Part shown: one piece after another, positions 7,248-20,800 of the stretch
Layout of the letters: each line of letters begins with the position of its first letter
Position numbering within the stretch: the first letter of the stretch is position 1
Source of the DNA: JBBDIO01 sp040880365
GTDB lineage: Bacteria; Chloroflexota; Anaerolineae; Caldilineales; Caldilineaceae
Direction: 5' to 3'
DNA length: 24,314 nucleotides
Assembly (NCBI GenBank): GCA_040880365.1
Contig: JBBDIO010000166.1
Span: 1-24,314 of the forward strand
The notes under the pieces: generated by a model
What the model saw: only the letters and a program-made list of their open reading frames with translations
Database searches by the model: none
Told to the model about the DNA's origin: nothing
Made by a program: the position numbers and the translations under genes

Positions 7248-8546
7248 CTATTCGGAAGGGGTGGCTTTTTGGGGTGGTTTCATAAAGAGCACCCACACGC
7301 TAAGACACAGCGGCAGCACGGATAGCAGCATGAGCGCCTGGTGATAGCTGCCAAACATATCGCGCGCCACGCCCATAGGCATAGGGCCGAGTGCCGATGC
7401 CGCCACAGAAATCGTCGCAGCCAGGCCCGTAATGCTACCCAGATGTCTACGCCCGAAATACTTGGCCCACGCCACCGAGCTAATCGTGCGTTGCAAGCCC
7501 GACATACTCCCCAGCACAATGCCATAGAAGATCGCCATGCCTACGCCGTTCAACGTAAGCGCCAGCCACAAGGCCGCAGCCTGCAACAACAACGCCCCAC
7601 TCAATAAATAGCGCACCGACAGCCGATCTACCAGAATGCCACTGCCCAGATTGACGACTGCGGTGGTCATGGCAACCGGTACATAGACCGCGGCCGATAG
7701 TTCATTGTCGGCAAAAATGCTCACCATATGAAACATCAGGCCCGTACCCAGCATGGACATCGCGCTGAGACCCCCAGTGACAATCCAGAATGCCGATGTG
7801 CTGCGCGCCTCTTGCAACGTCCAGTTTTCCTCGGCAACAGGCAGGTTGTCCACACTGGGCACAGGTTTCGCCGCGCTATCGGGGCGCAAACCATAGCGCT
7901 CGGGGCGGTCCCGATAGAGCAGATAGCCGATGGGCGCCATGACACAAATCAGCACAATGCCCAGAATGATATAGGTACCCCGCCAGCCAAACTGGGGAAT
8001 CATCCAATTGAGCAGACTGGGAAATGTACCCATACCCAGCAACGACATCACCACGCCCGAAAGCCCCATCATCATGCCGCGGCGGCGCACCCACCATTGA
8101 TTGATAATATAGGTGCTGACCATGCCCAGGCTGCCCTGGCCCATCATACGCACACCCATAAAGCCAAACAAGAGCATGATGGCATTTTGCACCATGCCCA
8201 TATAGATGCAGGCAATACCAAAAACGACCGCAATCACCGCCACCATCACTCGCACGGGACGCTGGTCGATCTGCCGCCCCACAAAGGGTAAGGCAAAGCT
8301 CGCGGTGAGCGTGCCCACGGTATAAAAGGTGCTCACCAGGCCGCGGCTCACATCCAGATCGGCGATAAAGTATTCCAGAAAAATCGAGATCGCAAAGGTT
8401 TGCCCTGGGCTGGTCATGATCATGCCCAGGGTCGAAGCCGCCAGGATTACCCAGCCATAAAAGAAGGGTACCCGCTGGATCATGCGACTAAACACCACTT
8501 CCGATTCACGCTGGGCTTCGCGATAGGCTTTGGACTTTAACAACAC
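7248..8546 (-). CDS. Major facilitator superfamily transporter
   Basis: A 432-residue membrane protein with about twelve hydrophobic segments in two six-helix halves. The halves are separated by a hydrophilic loop (roughly RDRPERYGLRPDSAAKPVPS onward). The opening VPFFYGWVILAAS and the WWVRRRGMMMGLSG stretch after helix 4 resemble the monocarboxylate/oxalate-formate branch of the family, which exchanges or co-transports small organic acids. The substrate cannot be fixed. The first start is GTG at 8546 with no good ribosome-binding site. The ATG at 8483 (MIQRVPFFYGW), just before the first helix, is a real alternative. It is monocistronic, convergent with the importer operon and divergent from the deformylase gene. 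Confidence 0.88.
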   Translation of the reverse strand: MLLKSKAYREAQRESEVVFSRMIQRVPFFYGWVILAASTLGMIMTSPGQTFAISIFLEYFIADLDVSRGLVSTFYTVGTLTASFALPFVGRQIDQRPVRVMVAVIAVVFGIACIYMGMVQNAIMLLFGFMGVRMMGQGSLGMVSTYIINQWWVRRRGMMMGLSGVVMSLLGMGTFPSLLNWMIPQFGWRGTYIILGIVLICVMAPIGYLLYRDRPERYGLRPDSAAKPVPSVDNLPVAEENWTLQEARSTSAFWIVTGGLSAMSMLGTGLMFHMVSIFADNELSAAVYVPVAMTTAVVNLGSGILVDRLSVRYLLSGALLLQAAALWLALTLNGVGMAIFYGIVLGSMSGLQRTISSVAWAKYFGRRHLGSITGLAATISVAASALGPMPMGVARDMFGSYHQALMLLSVLPLCLSVWVLFMKPPQKATPSE

Positions 8547-8629
8547 TCAACTCATTTCTAGCGCTTCTGCTGTGCGGTCTGCAATCAAGTTCCACATGCT
8601 ACCCACACCACTACCGATGCCAAACTTAT

Positions 8630-8659
8630 ATCATACTGTATGCAGGCCAAGACAACCAA
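8630..8659 (-). promoter_or_regulatory. Candidate promoter of the MFS gene
   Basis: On the minus strand TTGGTT (8659-8654) and TATGAT (8635-8630, five of six to consensus) are 18 bases apart. The expected start near 8623 is about 77 bases before the GTG. The -35 is weak. Confidence 0.4.
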
Positions 8660-8672
8660 GCCGTTTCGGGTT

Positions 8673-8701
8673 TTGACAGCCCTATCCGAATCGCTTACGA
8701 T
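8673..8701 (+). promoter_or_regulatory. Promoter of the peptide deformylase gene
   Basis: TTGACA (8673-8678, perfect) and TACGAT (8696-8701, four of six, with both key A and T positions) are 17 bases apart. Transcription would begin near 8708, giving a leader of about 125 bases. That leader contains the small hairpin CCCGGC-AA-GCCGGG at 8757-8770. Confidence 0.65.
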
Positions 8702-8833
8702 CTGGTTTAGCCGTGAATTCAAGTGTAAATCTCACGGTGAATTGAGTGGATTATCTCCCGGCAAGCCGGGGCGCGATTGCTCTCAACGAGCATTGAATCA
8801 TCGGCATTCTCGGCGTGTATGAAGGAAAGTGGC

Positions 8834-9403
8834 ATGGCTGTTCTGAAAATTGTTAACGCTGGAGAAGCCGGCGACGAAGTTCTCTATCGACCCGCGGCGC
8901 GCGTGCGCGATTTCGGCCCCGCACTGCATCAACTGCTGGATGATATGCTGGAAACCCTGCGCGAGGCGCCCGGAGTAGGGTTGGCCGCGCCCCAGGTCGG
9001 CATTGGGCAACGCGTGCTGGTCATTGAATATCCCGACGACGAAGAAGACCCCGAAAACACAATGCGGGTCTATGAAGTCATCAACCCTGAAATTTTGCGG
9101 CAAAAGGGCGAAGAAACGGCCCAGGAGGGCTGTCTCAGCCTGCCCAGTCTGGCGGCAGATGTGCCGCGTGCCACCTATGCGTTGGTGCGCGCCCAGGATC
9201 GCAACGGCAACGAAGTGCGCTATAAAGCCTACGACTGGCTGGCGCGCATCTTCCAGCACGAAATTGACCATGTGCACGGCGTCTTGATGACCGACCGCGC
9301 CGAGCAAGTCTTTCGGCTCGAACGCGACGAGGATGGCGAACTGGAACTGGTGCCCATCGACATCCCCACGCGTGGCACAAATACCCGCCAGATTGCCTCG
9401 TAA
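8834..9403 (+). CDS. def: Peptide deformylase
   Basis: A 189-residue cytoplasmic metalloenzyme that removes the formyl group from the first methionine of new proteins. All three family motifs are present: GVGLAAPQ (47-54), EGCLS with metal-ligand Cys 100, and HEIDH (142-146) with two metal-ligand histidines and the catalytic Glu 143. The Cys-Leu-Ser form and overall length fit the standard bacterial enzyme. ATG 8834 is chosen over ATG 8819 because AAGGA (8822-8826) lies 7 bases upstream of it. After the last motif there is a slightly long, charged C-terminal tail. The gene stands alone here, without the formyltransferase (fmt) that often neighbours it, and ends at a strong terminator. Confidence 0.96.
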   Translation: MAVLKIVNAGEAGDEVLYRPAARVRDFGPALHQLLDDMLETLREAPGVGLAAPQVGIGQRVLVIEYPDDEEDPENTMRVYEVINPEILRQKGEETAQEGCLSLPSLAADVPRATYALVRAQDRNGNEVRYKAYDWLARIFQHEIDHVHGVLMTDRAEQVFRLERDEDGELELVPIDIPTRGTNTRQIAS

Positions 9404-9431
9404 TACCCCGAAACGCTGGAAACCTGGAAAC

Positions 9432-9469
9432 AAAAATGTCGGCGAAGCAGATGCTTGGCCGACATTTTT
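9432..9469. terminator. Bidirectional intrinsic terminator
   Basis: AAAAATGTCGGC (9432-9443) pairs perfectly with GCCGACATTTTT (9458-9469) around a 14-base loop. There are T-runs on both strands, six T on the plus strand and five on the minus. It serves the convergent deformylase and RodZ-like genes. Confidence 0.9.
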
Positions 9470-9553
9470 TATACCTCACGGCAGGCTGATCCCGCCTCTC
9501 AACGCATATGCCCAGAACTGTATAAACTGTATATCCAGAAAACGAGATCGGGA

Positions 9554-10864
9554 TCAGTTCTGGATCACAAAGCTCACATCACAGGGCGGCGGATAATTGC
9601 TGGATTGATCCACCACCGTCAGGCGAATCGTGTATTCGCCATTGGGCAACGCCCGCGTATCCAGATTGCCCAGCACCCCGCCATTGACCTGGGTATTGCT
9701 ACCCGCAAAATAGACAAACCCGCCCCCCGCATTCGCACCCGGCGCATATTCCAGCTTGAAATACTGAAAATTTTCGTGGGTAGCGTTGCCACTCACTCCC
9801 AAGACACCGCCAACCACCTGATTTAGTCCCGGTATACTAATTGCCGAGCGCGCATCACCACAGGCGGCGGCAACGACATCAGGCGCTGCCACAGGGGCCG
9901 CTTCGGGCGGTGTGGGTGTAGCCGTGGGCAAGATCACAACTGTATCATCCGCTGCGGTCTCGGCAGCGGGGGCGGCAGCGGGCTGTTCAGCGGCAGGCTG
10001 TTCAGGGGCAGGCTGTTCGGGAACTGGTTGCTCGGAGGCAGCTTGTGCGGGCGTATTGGTGGGCACGAGGACCGCGCCCGGCGGTTCTGTCTGTGCATTG
10101 TCCGTCGCCACAGGTCCCCCTGTGCCGGTCAGCGCAGATTGCTCGGCATTGGGTGCGGCATCCGCTTGTTCAACGCCAGCCGCAGGCGTCTGCTCACTGG
10201 CTGCCAGGCCAATATTTTCGGGATTGATTACACCGGCGAGCGGTTCGGGCGTTGGCGGCTCAGGGCTGGGTATTACCTCTTCATTGCTCCCCGCGATCCG
10301 GTCGGGCAGGTCTGCGAAAAATGCACCCATCGGCCCGGCCAGCGCGGTGATGCTCCACCATGCAGCCACGACCAGCAACGCGACCCCCACAATAGCAAAA
10401 ATCGGCGTCAGACGAATCTCGCTCCTATGAATGCCATCGCCTTCGTCTTTCAAATCCACTTCTTTGGGGCGGTAATCTACCTCACGCAAGGGGGGCAAAT
10501 TTGATCCCGCGCTGGTATCCGCCAGCGTAGTGCCCAGCGACAAATCGCTCACCGCGCGGCGGCGGTCGATTGTCTCATCGGGTTCTAATCCCAAATAGTC
10601 GGCATAGTTCCGCAAAAAGCCGCGCCCCACCACCTCGCCCGGCAACAAATGCCATTCATCCGCCTCGAGCGCGGAAAGATACTTCTGCCGGATGCGCGTG
10701 GCGACTTCCACTTCGGCCAGCGACACGCCCATTGCCTCGCGGCGTTCGCGCAACAATGCGCCCAATTCGCGCAAAGAACTTGAATGACGGTTTCCACCGC
10801 TGCCTTCGTATCCGTCGAGGTCGGACCGAGAGCCTTTTCGCAGATTACTAAACATGGATGTCAA
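9554..10864 (-). CDS. RodZ-like membrane protein: cytoplasmic HTH, one membrane helix, Pro/Ala-rich exterior
   Basis: A 436-residue protein in the style of the cell-shape factor RodZ. Residues about 31-98 form the RodZ-type helix-turn-helix (LRELGALLRERREAMGVSLA ... FLRNYADYLGLEPDE), which in RodZ contacts the MreB cytoskeleton. One membrane helix spans about 155-173. Outside is a long Ala/Pro/Glu/Gln/Thr-rich region with a PEQPA repeat. The C-terminal domain of about 100 residues starts with ACGDARSAISIPG and includes FQYFKLEYAPG and LPNGEYTIRLTVVD. It looks like a beta-sandwich seen in extracellular Chloroflexota proteins and differs from the classic RodZ tail. Start: TTG 10864 has GAGG 11 bases upstream; ATG 10855, three codons in, is the alternative. 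No mre genes are in the window, so the shape role is inferred. Confidence 0.82.
   Translation of the reverse strand: MTSMFSNLRKGSRSDLDGYEGSGGNRHSSSLRELGALLRERREAMGVSLAEVEVATRIRQKYLSALEADEWHLLPGEVVGRGFLRNYADYLGLEPDETIDRRRAVSDLSLGTTLADTSAGSNLPPLREVDYRPKEVDLKDEGDGIHRSEIRLTPIFAIVGVALLVVAAWWSITALAGPMGAFFADLPDRIAGSNEEVIPSPEPPTPEPLAGVINPENIGLAASEQTPAAGVEQADAAPNAEQSALTGTGGPVATDNAQTEPPGAVLVPTNTPAQAASEQPVPEQPAPEQPAAEQPAAAPAAETAADDTVVILPTATPTPPEAAPVAAPDVVAAACGDARSAISIPGLNQVVGGVLGVSGNATHENFQYFKLEYAPGANAGGGFVYFAGSNTQVNGGVLGNLDTRALPNGEYTIRLTVVDQSSNYPPPCDVSFVIQN
9981..10040 (-). repeat. Four 15-bp units encoding a PEQPA-type repeat
   Basis: Units at 9981-9995, 9996-10010, 10011-10025 and 10026-10040 (plus-strand forms such as GGCTGTTCAGCGGCA and GGCTGTTCAGGGGCA) encode four successive EQPx-type pentapeptides in the extracellular linker of the RodZ-like protein. 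A likely spacer through or along the wall. Confidence 0.8.
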
Positions 10865-10916
10865 ACGTCAACTGACCTCGTTGTGAACAAAATTACGATA
10901 ATACGCCCAATTTTGC

Positions 10917-10945
10917 AGTCTAGCCTGCGCCCCAACCTTTGTCAA
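10917..10945 (-). promoter_or_regulatory. Promoter of the RodZ-like gene
   Basis: On the minus strand TTGACA (10945-10940, perfect) and TAGACT (10922-10917, four of six) are 17 bases apart. The start would be near 10910, about 46 bases before the TTG start codon. Confidence 0.6.
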
Positions 10946-10968
10946 CTCAAACCGACTCTGCCGGAAAA

Positions 10969-11008
10969 GATCCGCCCCCACACACCAGATTCTACAGGGG
11001 CGCGGATC
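10969..11008. repeat. Inverted repeat between divergent promoters
   Basis: GATCCGCCCC (10969-10978) and GGGGCGCGGATC (10997-11008) are inverted copies apart from a 2-base insertion. The pair sits between the two outward-facing -35 elements. It could be an operator or a fold in neither transcript; it is upstream of both starts. Confidence 0.45.
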
Positions 11009-11025
11009 AATCCAGCCGACCCAAG

Positions 11026-11053
11026 TTGACACCCTACCTGCCCAGAGTACAAT
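11026..11053 (+). promoter_or_regulatory. Promoter of the amidase-acetyltransferase pair
   Basis: TTGACA (11026-11031, perfect) and TACAAT (11048-11053, five of six) are 16 bases apart. The start would be near 11060. Confidence 0.65.
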
Positions 11054-11147
11054 ACCGATACGAATACGCTGTGGGTTGTGGACCGCCAGACCGGCAGCGA
11101 CGCCAGAAAATGCCCACGTGCCGTTTAGCAATCATCGAAAGGCAGTT

Positions 11148-11885
11148 GTGCGCCGCCCAACGCTCCAGTGGCTAAAACGTCTGTTTGGCCTGATTAGTTT
11201 CACACTTTTTCTTTGGCTTTCAATCATGATTGCCGGCATCTTCGGCTATGCCTTGCCCTGGGACGCCGCCGCCCTGGTCACAGGCCCGCGGCCCGCCTTG
11301 TGGAACCAACAAATCGCGCTGATCAGCGGGCACGCAGGCTCGGATTCCGGCGCAGTCTGCCAAAACAGCCAGGGCGAAGTCACTCTCACCGAAGCCGACA
11401 TCAACCGCGCCATCGCCGAGGCCACAGCCGCCACGCTCACCGCGCTGGGCGCAGAGGTCACGTTGCTGGAAGAATACGACACCCGCCTGGCAAGTCTGCG
11501 CGCCGATCTGCTGCTCAGCCTGCACGCCGATAGCTGTATTGAGGCCAGCGGTTTCAAAGCCGCCAACTATACCCAGAGCCGTATCCCCGTATCCGAAGCG
11601 CGCCTGCTGGCGTGCATCAACCTTCACTATGCCCAAGGCACCGGCCTGGCCGAACACCCCAATACCGTCACCCACGACATGACCGAATATCACGTTTTCA
11701 AACGCATCCACCACGAGACACCCGCCGCCATTTTAGAAATGGGCTTCATGGGCGGCGATCAGACAATCCTGACCCAGGAAGAAACGCGTATTGCCCAGGC
11801 CATCGCAGACGCCGCACGCTGTTTTCTCGCGCCCGATCCACCACCCACTGCCCCATCCACTCAAGAGGCGATTGCCGAAGAATGA
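11148..11885 (+). CDS. N-acetylmuramoyl-L-alanine amidase (Amidase_3 family), membrane-anchored
   Basis: A 245-residue zinc hydrolase that cuts the bond between the peptide stem and muramic acid in peptidoglycan. Residues about 10-33 are a single hydrophobic helix, an uncleaved anchor or signal. The catalytic domain has GHAGSDSGAV with zinc ligand His 62, LTEADINRAIA with Glu 82, SLHADSC with His 126, and AILEMGF with catalytic Glu 197, the full AmiC-type set. Cys 71 and Cys 130, close to the active site, could form a disulfide outside the cell. Start: GTG 11148 has AAAGG 5 bases upstream and gives a normal anchor; TTG 11076 would add 24 residues. The stop overlaps the next start by 4 bases (ATGA). 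Confidence 0.85.
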   Translation: MRRPTLQWLKRLFGLISFTLFLWLSIMIAGIFGYALPWDAAALVTGPRPALWNQQIALISGHAGSDSGAVCQNSQGEVTLTEADINRAIAEATAATLTALGAEVTLLEEYDTRLASLRADLLLSLHADSCIEASGFKAANYTQSRIPVSEARLLACINLHYAQGTGLAEHPNTVTHDMTEYHVFKRIHHETPAAILEMGFMGGDQTILTQEETRIAQAIADAARCFLAPDPPPTAPSTQEAIAEE

Positions 11886-12910
11886 ATTTTCACATCGAAG
11901 AATTAAACGCACACACCCCTGCATCCCTGCCCGCGCTGGTCGAACTCTGGAATCTAACCCTGGGCGCAGAATTCGCCATTTCCGTGCCCTATCTCACCCA
12001 ACGGCTCACGCATCCACCCGCCTGGCCCGCCGCCCTGGTCCAGGCGCACATCGATAACCACAGTAACAACCAGAGCGTCAATCCCAACGACAACCAAGCG
12101 TCGCCCGCCGGGCTCGCGCTGTTGAGTGCGCCGCCCGCGGCACTGGTTTCCGGGACGGGTTCGGAGCCACCTCAGATTCATGTCGATGGGCTGGCAGTGC
12201 ATCCCACCTATCAACGGCGGGGGATAGGCCGCGGCCTGGTCGATTGGGCTGTGCGCTGGGGGAAACAGCATCACGGCGCAAACCTGGTGCTAGGCGATGG
12301 CCCTGTGCGCCTGCTACCCGGCGTACCCGTCGCAACCGCCGACCACCCCGCCTGGGCAAAACTCAACTTTGCGCCCACGCCCGCGACGCGCCAGGACCTG
12401 CTCTGCGCCGTAGCGAGCTATGTACCGCCTGCCACGGTCGTGGAGATTCCGGGCGTGGTACGCCCATTGGCGCCGGGTGAACGTGGTTATCTGCACAACT
12501 TCCTGGAAACAGCCGCGCCTGCGGCACAACTTTCCCTGCGCCACTTTCTGGCCCAGGGCGGACGCATCGCCGATATCATGGGCCTGTGGACAGCCGACGG
12601 GCTGGTCGGTGCGGCCCGGCTGGTGGTCGAAGATTCGGTTGGCGGCATCGAACCCTGGTTTCCCTATGACCAACCCAAGCCCTGGGCCGCGCTGCAACTC
12701 ATCACGCCCCGGCAATCTGCCCCCGCGCCCCTTGCGCCCACTTTCCACGCCGCGCTGCTCGATGCCGCGCTGCGTCGACTGCACAACATGGGCGTGAATA
12801 CCTGCATCCTCGATGACATAACCGAGAGTGGCATGACCGATCCACAACCCTTTGCCGATTTTGGTTTTACGCCCTACCACGTCTACCAGCCCTTTACCCA
12901 GCCTCTATAA
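11882..12910 (+). CDS. GNAT-family acetyltransferase, two-domain
   Basis: A 342-residue cytoplasmic protein. The acetyl-CoA binding motif is visible in the first half: IHVDGLAVHPTYQRRGIGRG (residues 99-118), with the RRGIGRG loop that holds the pyrophosphate. The second half (from about 180) has no obvious second acetyl-CoA loop but ends in DFGFTPYHVYQPF, which resembles the closing strand of a GNAT fold. It may therefore be a tandem GNAT with a degenerate second domain. An Asn-rich insert (about 58-75) interrupts the first domain. The acceptor substrate is unknown. ATG 11882 overlaps the amidase stop (ATGA), so the two are translated together, but no functional link is evident. It ends at a strong terminator. 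Confidence 0.8.
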   Translation: MNFHIEELNAHTPASLPALVELWNLTLGAEFAISVPYLTQRLTHPPAWPAALVQAHIDNHSNNQSVNPNDNQASPAGLALLSAPPAALVSGTGSEPPQIHVDGLAVHPTYQRRGIGRGLVDWAVRWGKQHHGANLVLGDGPVRLLPGVPVATADHPAWAKLNFAPTPATRQDLLCAVASYVPPATVVEIPGVVRPLAPGERGYLHNFLETAAPAAQLSLRHFLAQGGRIADIMGLWTADGLVGAARLVVEDSVGGIEPWFPYDQPKPWAALQLITPRQSAPAPLAPTFHAALLDAALRRLHNMGVNTCILDDITESGMTDPQPFADFGFTPYHVYQPFTQPL

Positions 12911-12932
12911 ATAGAAGTTCCCACGCCAATTA

Positions 12933-12969
12933 AAAACGGGGGCCTGTCACAGTGGCAGACCCCCGTTTT
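12933..12969. terminator. Bidirectional intrinsic terminator between acetyltransferase and rpoC
   Basis: AAAACGGGGG (12933-12942) pairs with CCCCCGTTTT (12960-12969). The inner part (CCTGTCAC / GTGGCAGA) pairs less well. On the minus strand the stem ends in five T, suiting rpoC; on the plus strand four T follow, suiting the acetyltransferase. Confidence 0.85.
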
Positions 12970-13008
12970 GATTACACGCCATCACTCAACTTCATGTTTA
13001 ATGCGTGT

Positions 13009-17802
<4,794 letters not shown>

Positions 17803-17804
17803 AG

Positions 17805-17814
17805 NNNNNNNNNN
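17805..17814. other. Assembly gap of 10 N
   Basis: Ten unknown bases in the 42-base spacer between the rpoB stop and the rpoC start. True length is uncertain. Confidence 0.95.
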
Positions 17815-17844
17815 ACAACCTTTCCATCGCGGCTACGGTCGGCT

Positions 17845-20800
17845 CTATTCGCTACTGCGCCCCATGGGGCTTGGGATATTCAGGCTAAAGCCCAGCTTGG
17901 GCAGGTGATCCTCGGTGTCGTCCTTGCCAAACTGAATCACTTCATTCTTCTCGTTGACCACCTCGATAGACAACGCCAGACTTTGCAGTTCCTTGACCAG
18001 CACACGGAAACTTTCGGGTACACCCGGGCTTTGAATCGGCTCGCCCTTGACGATGGCCTCATAGGTCTTGACGCGCCCGCTTGTATCATCCGATTTGACC
18101 GTGAGCATCTCTTGCAAAGTATAGGCCGCGCCATAGGCTTCCAACGCCCACACTTCCATCTCGCCAAAGCGCTGCCCGCCAAATTGCGCCTTGCCGCCCA
18201 GGGGCTGCTGCGTAACCAGGCTATAGGGGCCGGTGCTCCGGGCGTGAACTTTGTCTTCGACCAAATGGTGCAGCTTCAACATCTGCACAATGCCGATGGT
18301 AACCGCCGAGGCATACGACTCGCCCGATTTGCCATCGTAGAGCCGCTGCTTGCCGGTTGTGGGCAAAGGCCACTGCACAATCTCGCTCAGCTCCTGCGCC
18401 GCAGTTTCCAGCGCATCGCCGGACAGGTCGCCCGGTTCGCCTTCGTGGAAAATCATCCACTCGCGCAGTGCGATCTCCTTTGCCATCACATTGCCTTCGG
18501 CAGTAGTGCGTCGCTGGTTGAACGAATTGGGCAACACCGATTCCGGGTCATAGCCCCGCTCGCGCAACCATTCGCGCAGACTGGCCTGCCGCGCATAGAC
18601 AACGTCACGCTGCAACAGTTCGATATCATAGCCCAAAGGCTCCAACCACGCAGCCAGATAGATGCCCAGCGCCTCGTTGTCGTCGATCAGGTCGTCGGCC
18701 ATACCTTCCTGCTTAATCAGCTCCCAGGCCGCACGGGTGGCATCAAGCCACGCCCGGTCGATGAGCCAGGCCCGCGCCAGTTCGACTTCGATCTCGTCCT
18801 CTTTGGCGCCATCGAAAACCGGCGTCTCGGCCATAAAGCCCAAACGCCACGCCGCCCAACCCAGATGGGCTTCCAAAATCTGACCAATGTTCATACGGCC
18901 CGGTACACCCAACGGATTGAGCATGATATCAACCGGGGTCCCATCCTGCAGGAACGGCATATCCTCAACGGGCACAACCTTGGAAATCACACCCTTATTC
19001 CCGTGGCGACCGGCCATCTTGTCGCCTTCCGTCAAACGGCGACGCTGCGCCACACTCACACGCACCACGCGCTCTACACCCGCGGCCAGGTCGCGGTGCT
19101 CGTCGCGGTCAAAGACCTTGACATCCACCACCTTGCCGCGTTCACCGTGGGGCAGCCGCAACGAGCTATCCTTCACCTCGCGCGCCTTCTCGCCAAAAAT
19201 CGCCCGCAGCAACTTCTCTTCCGGGGTCAGTTCGGTTTCACCCTTGGGCGTAATCTTACCCACCAGAATATCGCCGGGAGTCACTTCCGCACCGATGCGG
19301 ATAATGCCTTCTTCATCCAGGTCCTTCAACGCCTCTTCGCCCACATTGGGAATATCGCGTGTAATTTCTTCCGGCCCCAGCTTGGTTTCCCGCGCTTCGG
19401 TTTCCAGCTTCTCAATGTGAATCGAGGTATATTTGTCTTCCTGCACCAGCCGCTCGCTGACCAGGATGGCATCCTCATAGTTGCCACCTTCCCAGCTCAT
19501 ATAGGCCACCACCACATTCTGACCCAACGCCAGCTCGCCGTTTTCGGTCGAGGAGCTATCGGCCAAAACGCTGCCCACCTGCACCAGATCGCCCTTGAAT
19601 ACGGTGGGACGCTGATCGATACAGGTGCTCTGATTGCTGCGGTTATACTTGCGCAGATGATAGGTTCGGCGCGTAGTGTCCTCTTCTTGCACAACCACTT
19701 CAGAACCGGTCACACTCACCACTTCGCCCGCATTTTTGGCCGTCACCACCTGCCCCGAATCAATCGCGGCCTGATATTCCATGCCCGTGCCCACAATCGG
19801 CGCATCGGGACACACCAGCGGCACAGCCTGGCGCTGCATGTTGGAACCCATGAGCGCGCGGTTGGCATCATCATGTTCGAGGAACGGAATCAATGCCGCC
19901 GAAACGCCCACAATCTGCTTGGGCGAAACATCCATAAAGCGGATGCGCTGCGCCTGTTCAAACAGGAACGTCTCCGCCCGGCGGGCCGCCGGGCGGGGGT
20001 TCATGAACTCGCCCGCGGCGTTCAATTGCGAGGTCGCCTGGGCAATCGATGCCTCTTCGTCCTCGTCGGCAGTAAGATAGACTACTTCCATGCTGGCAAA
20101 GGGCAACACCCGGATGCGCCGCGCCGGCGCAGCGCCGTTCGCACTGCCATTTGCGCCAAAAACTTCGATAATGGCGCGCGCGACTTCTTCGTTAATATCG
20201 GTGCCCTTGGCCGCGATCACCTCTTCGGTATCGGGATGCTTCAATTCTTCGTCCAGCGTATGCCCCATCAGATTTTCCAACGTGGGTTCAACCTCGTTGT
20301 AGACCTTGCGATAGGGTGTCTCGATAAAACCAAACTCATTCACTCGCCCAAAAGAGGCCATCTGGCCAATCAACCCAATGTTGGGGCCTTCGGGCGTCTC
20401 GATGGGGCAAATGCGCCCATAGTGACTATAGTGGACATCACGCACATCAAAGCCGGCGCGTTCTCGACGCAAACCACCCGGCCCCAGCGCGCTCAAACGT
20501 CGCTTGTGAGTCAATTCCGAAAGCGGGTTCGTCTGATCCATAAACTGGCTCAACTGGCTGCCGCCGAAGAATTCACGCGTTGACGCCACCACCGGACGAA
20601 TATTGATGAGGCCCAGGGGCGTCATCTGCTCGGGGTCGCGAATCGACATGCGCTCGCGCACCACGCGCTCCATGCGCAACAGCCCGATGCGGATCTGATT
20701 CTGAATCAGTTCGCCCACAGTCTTGATGCGACGATTGCCCAGGTGGTCAATATCATCGGCGCGGAACGAGCCGTTGTTAATATTGATAATGCGCTTAATC

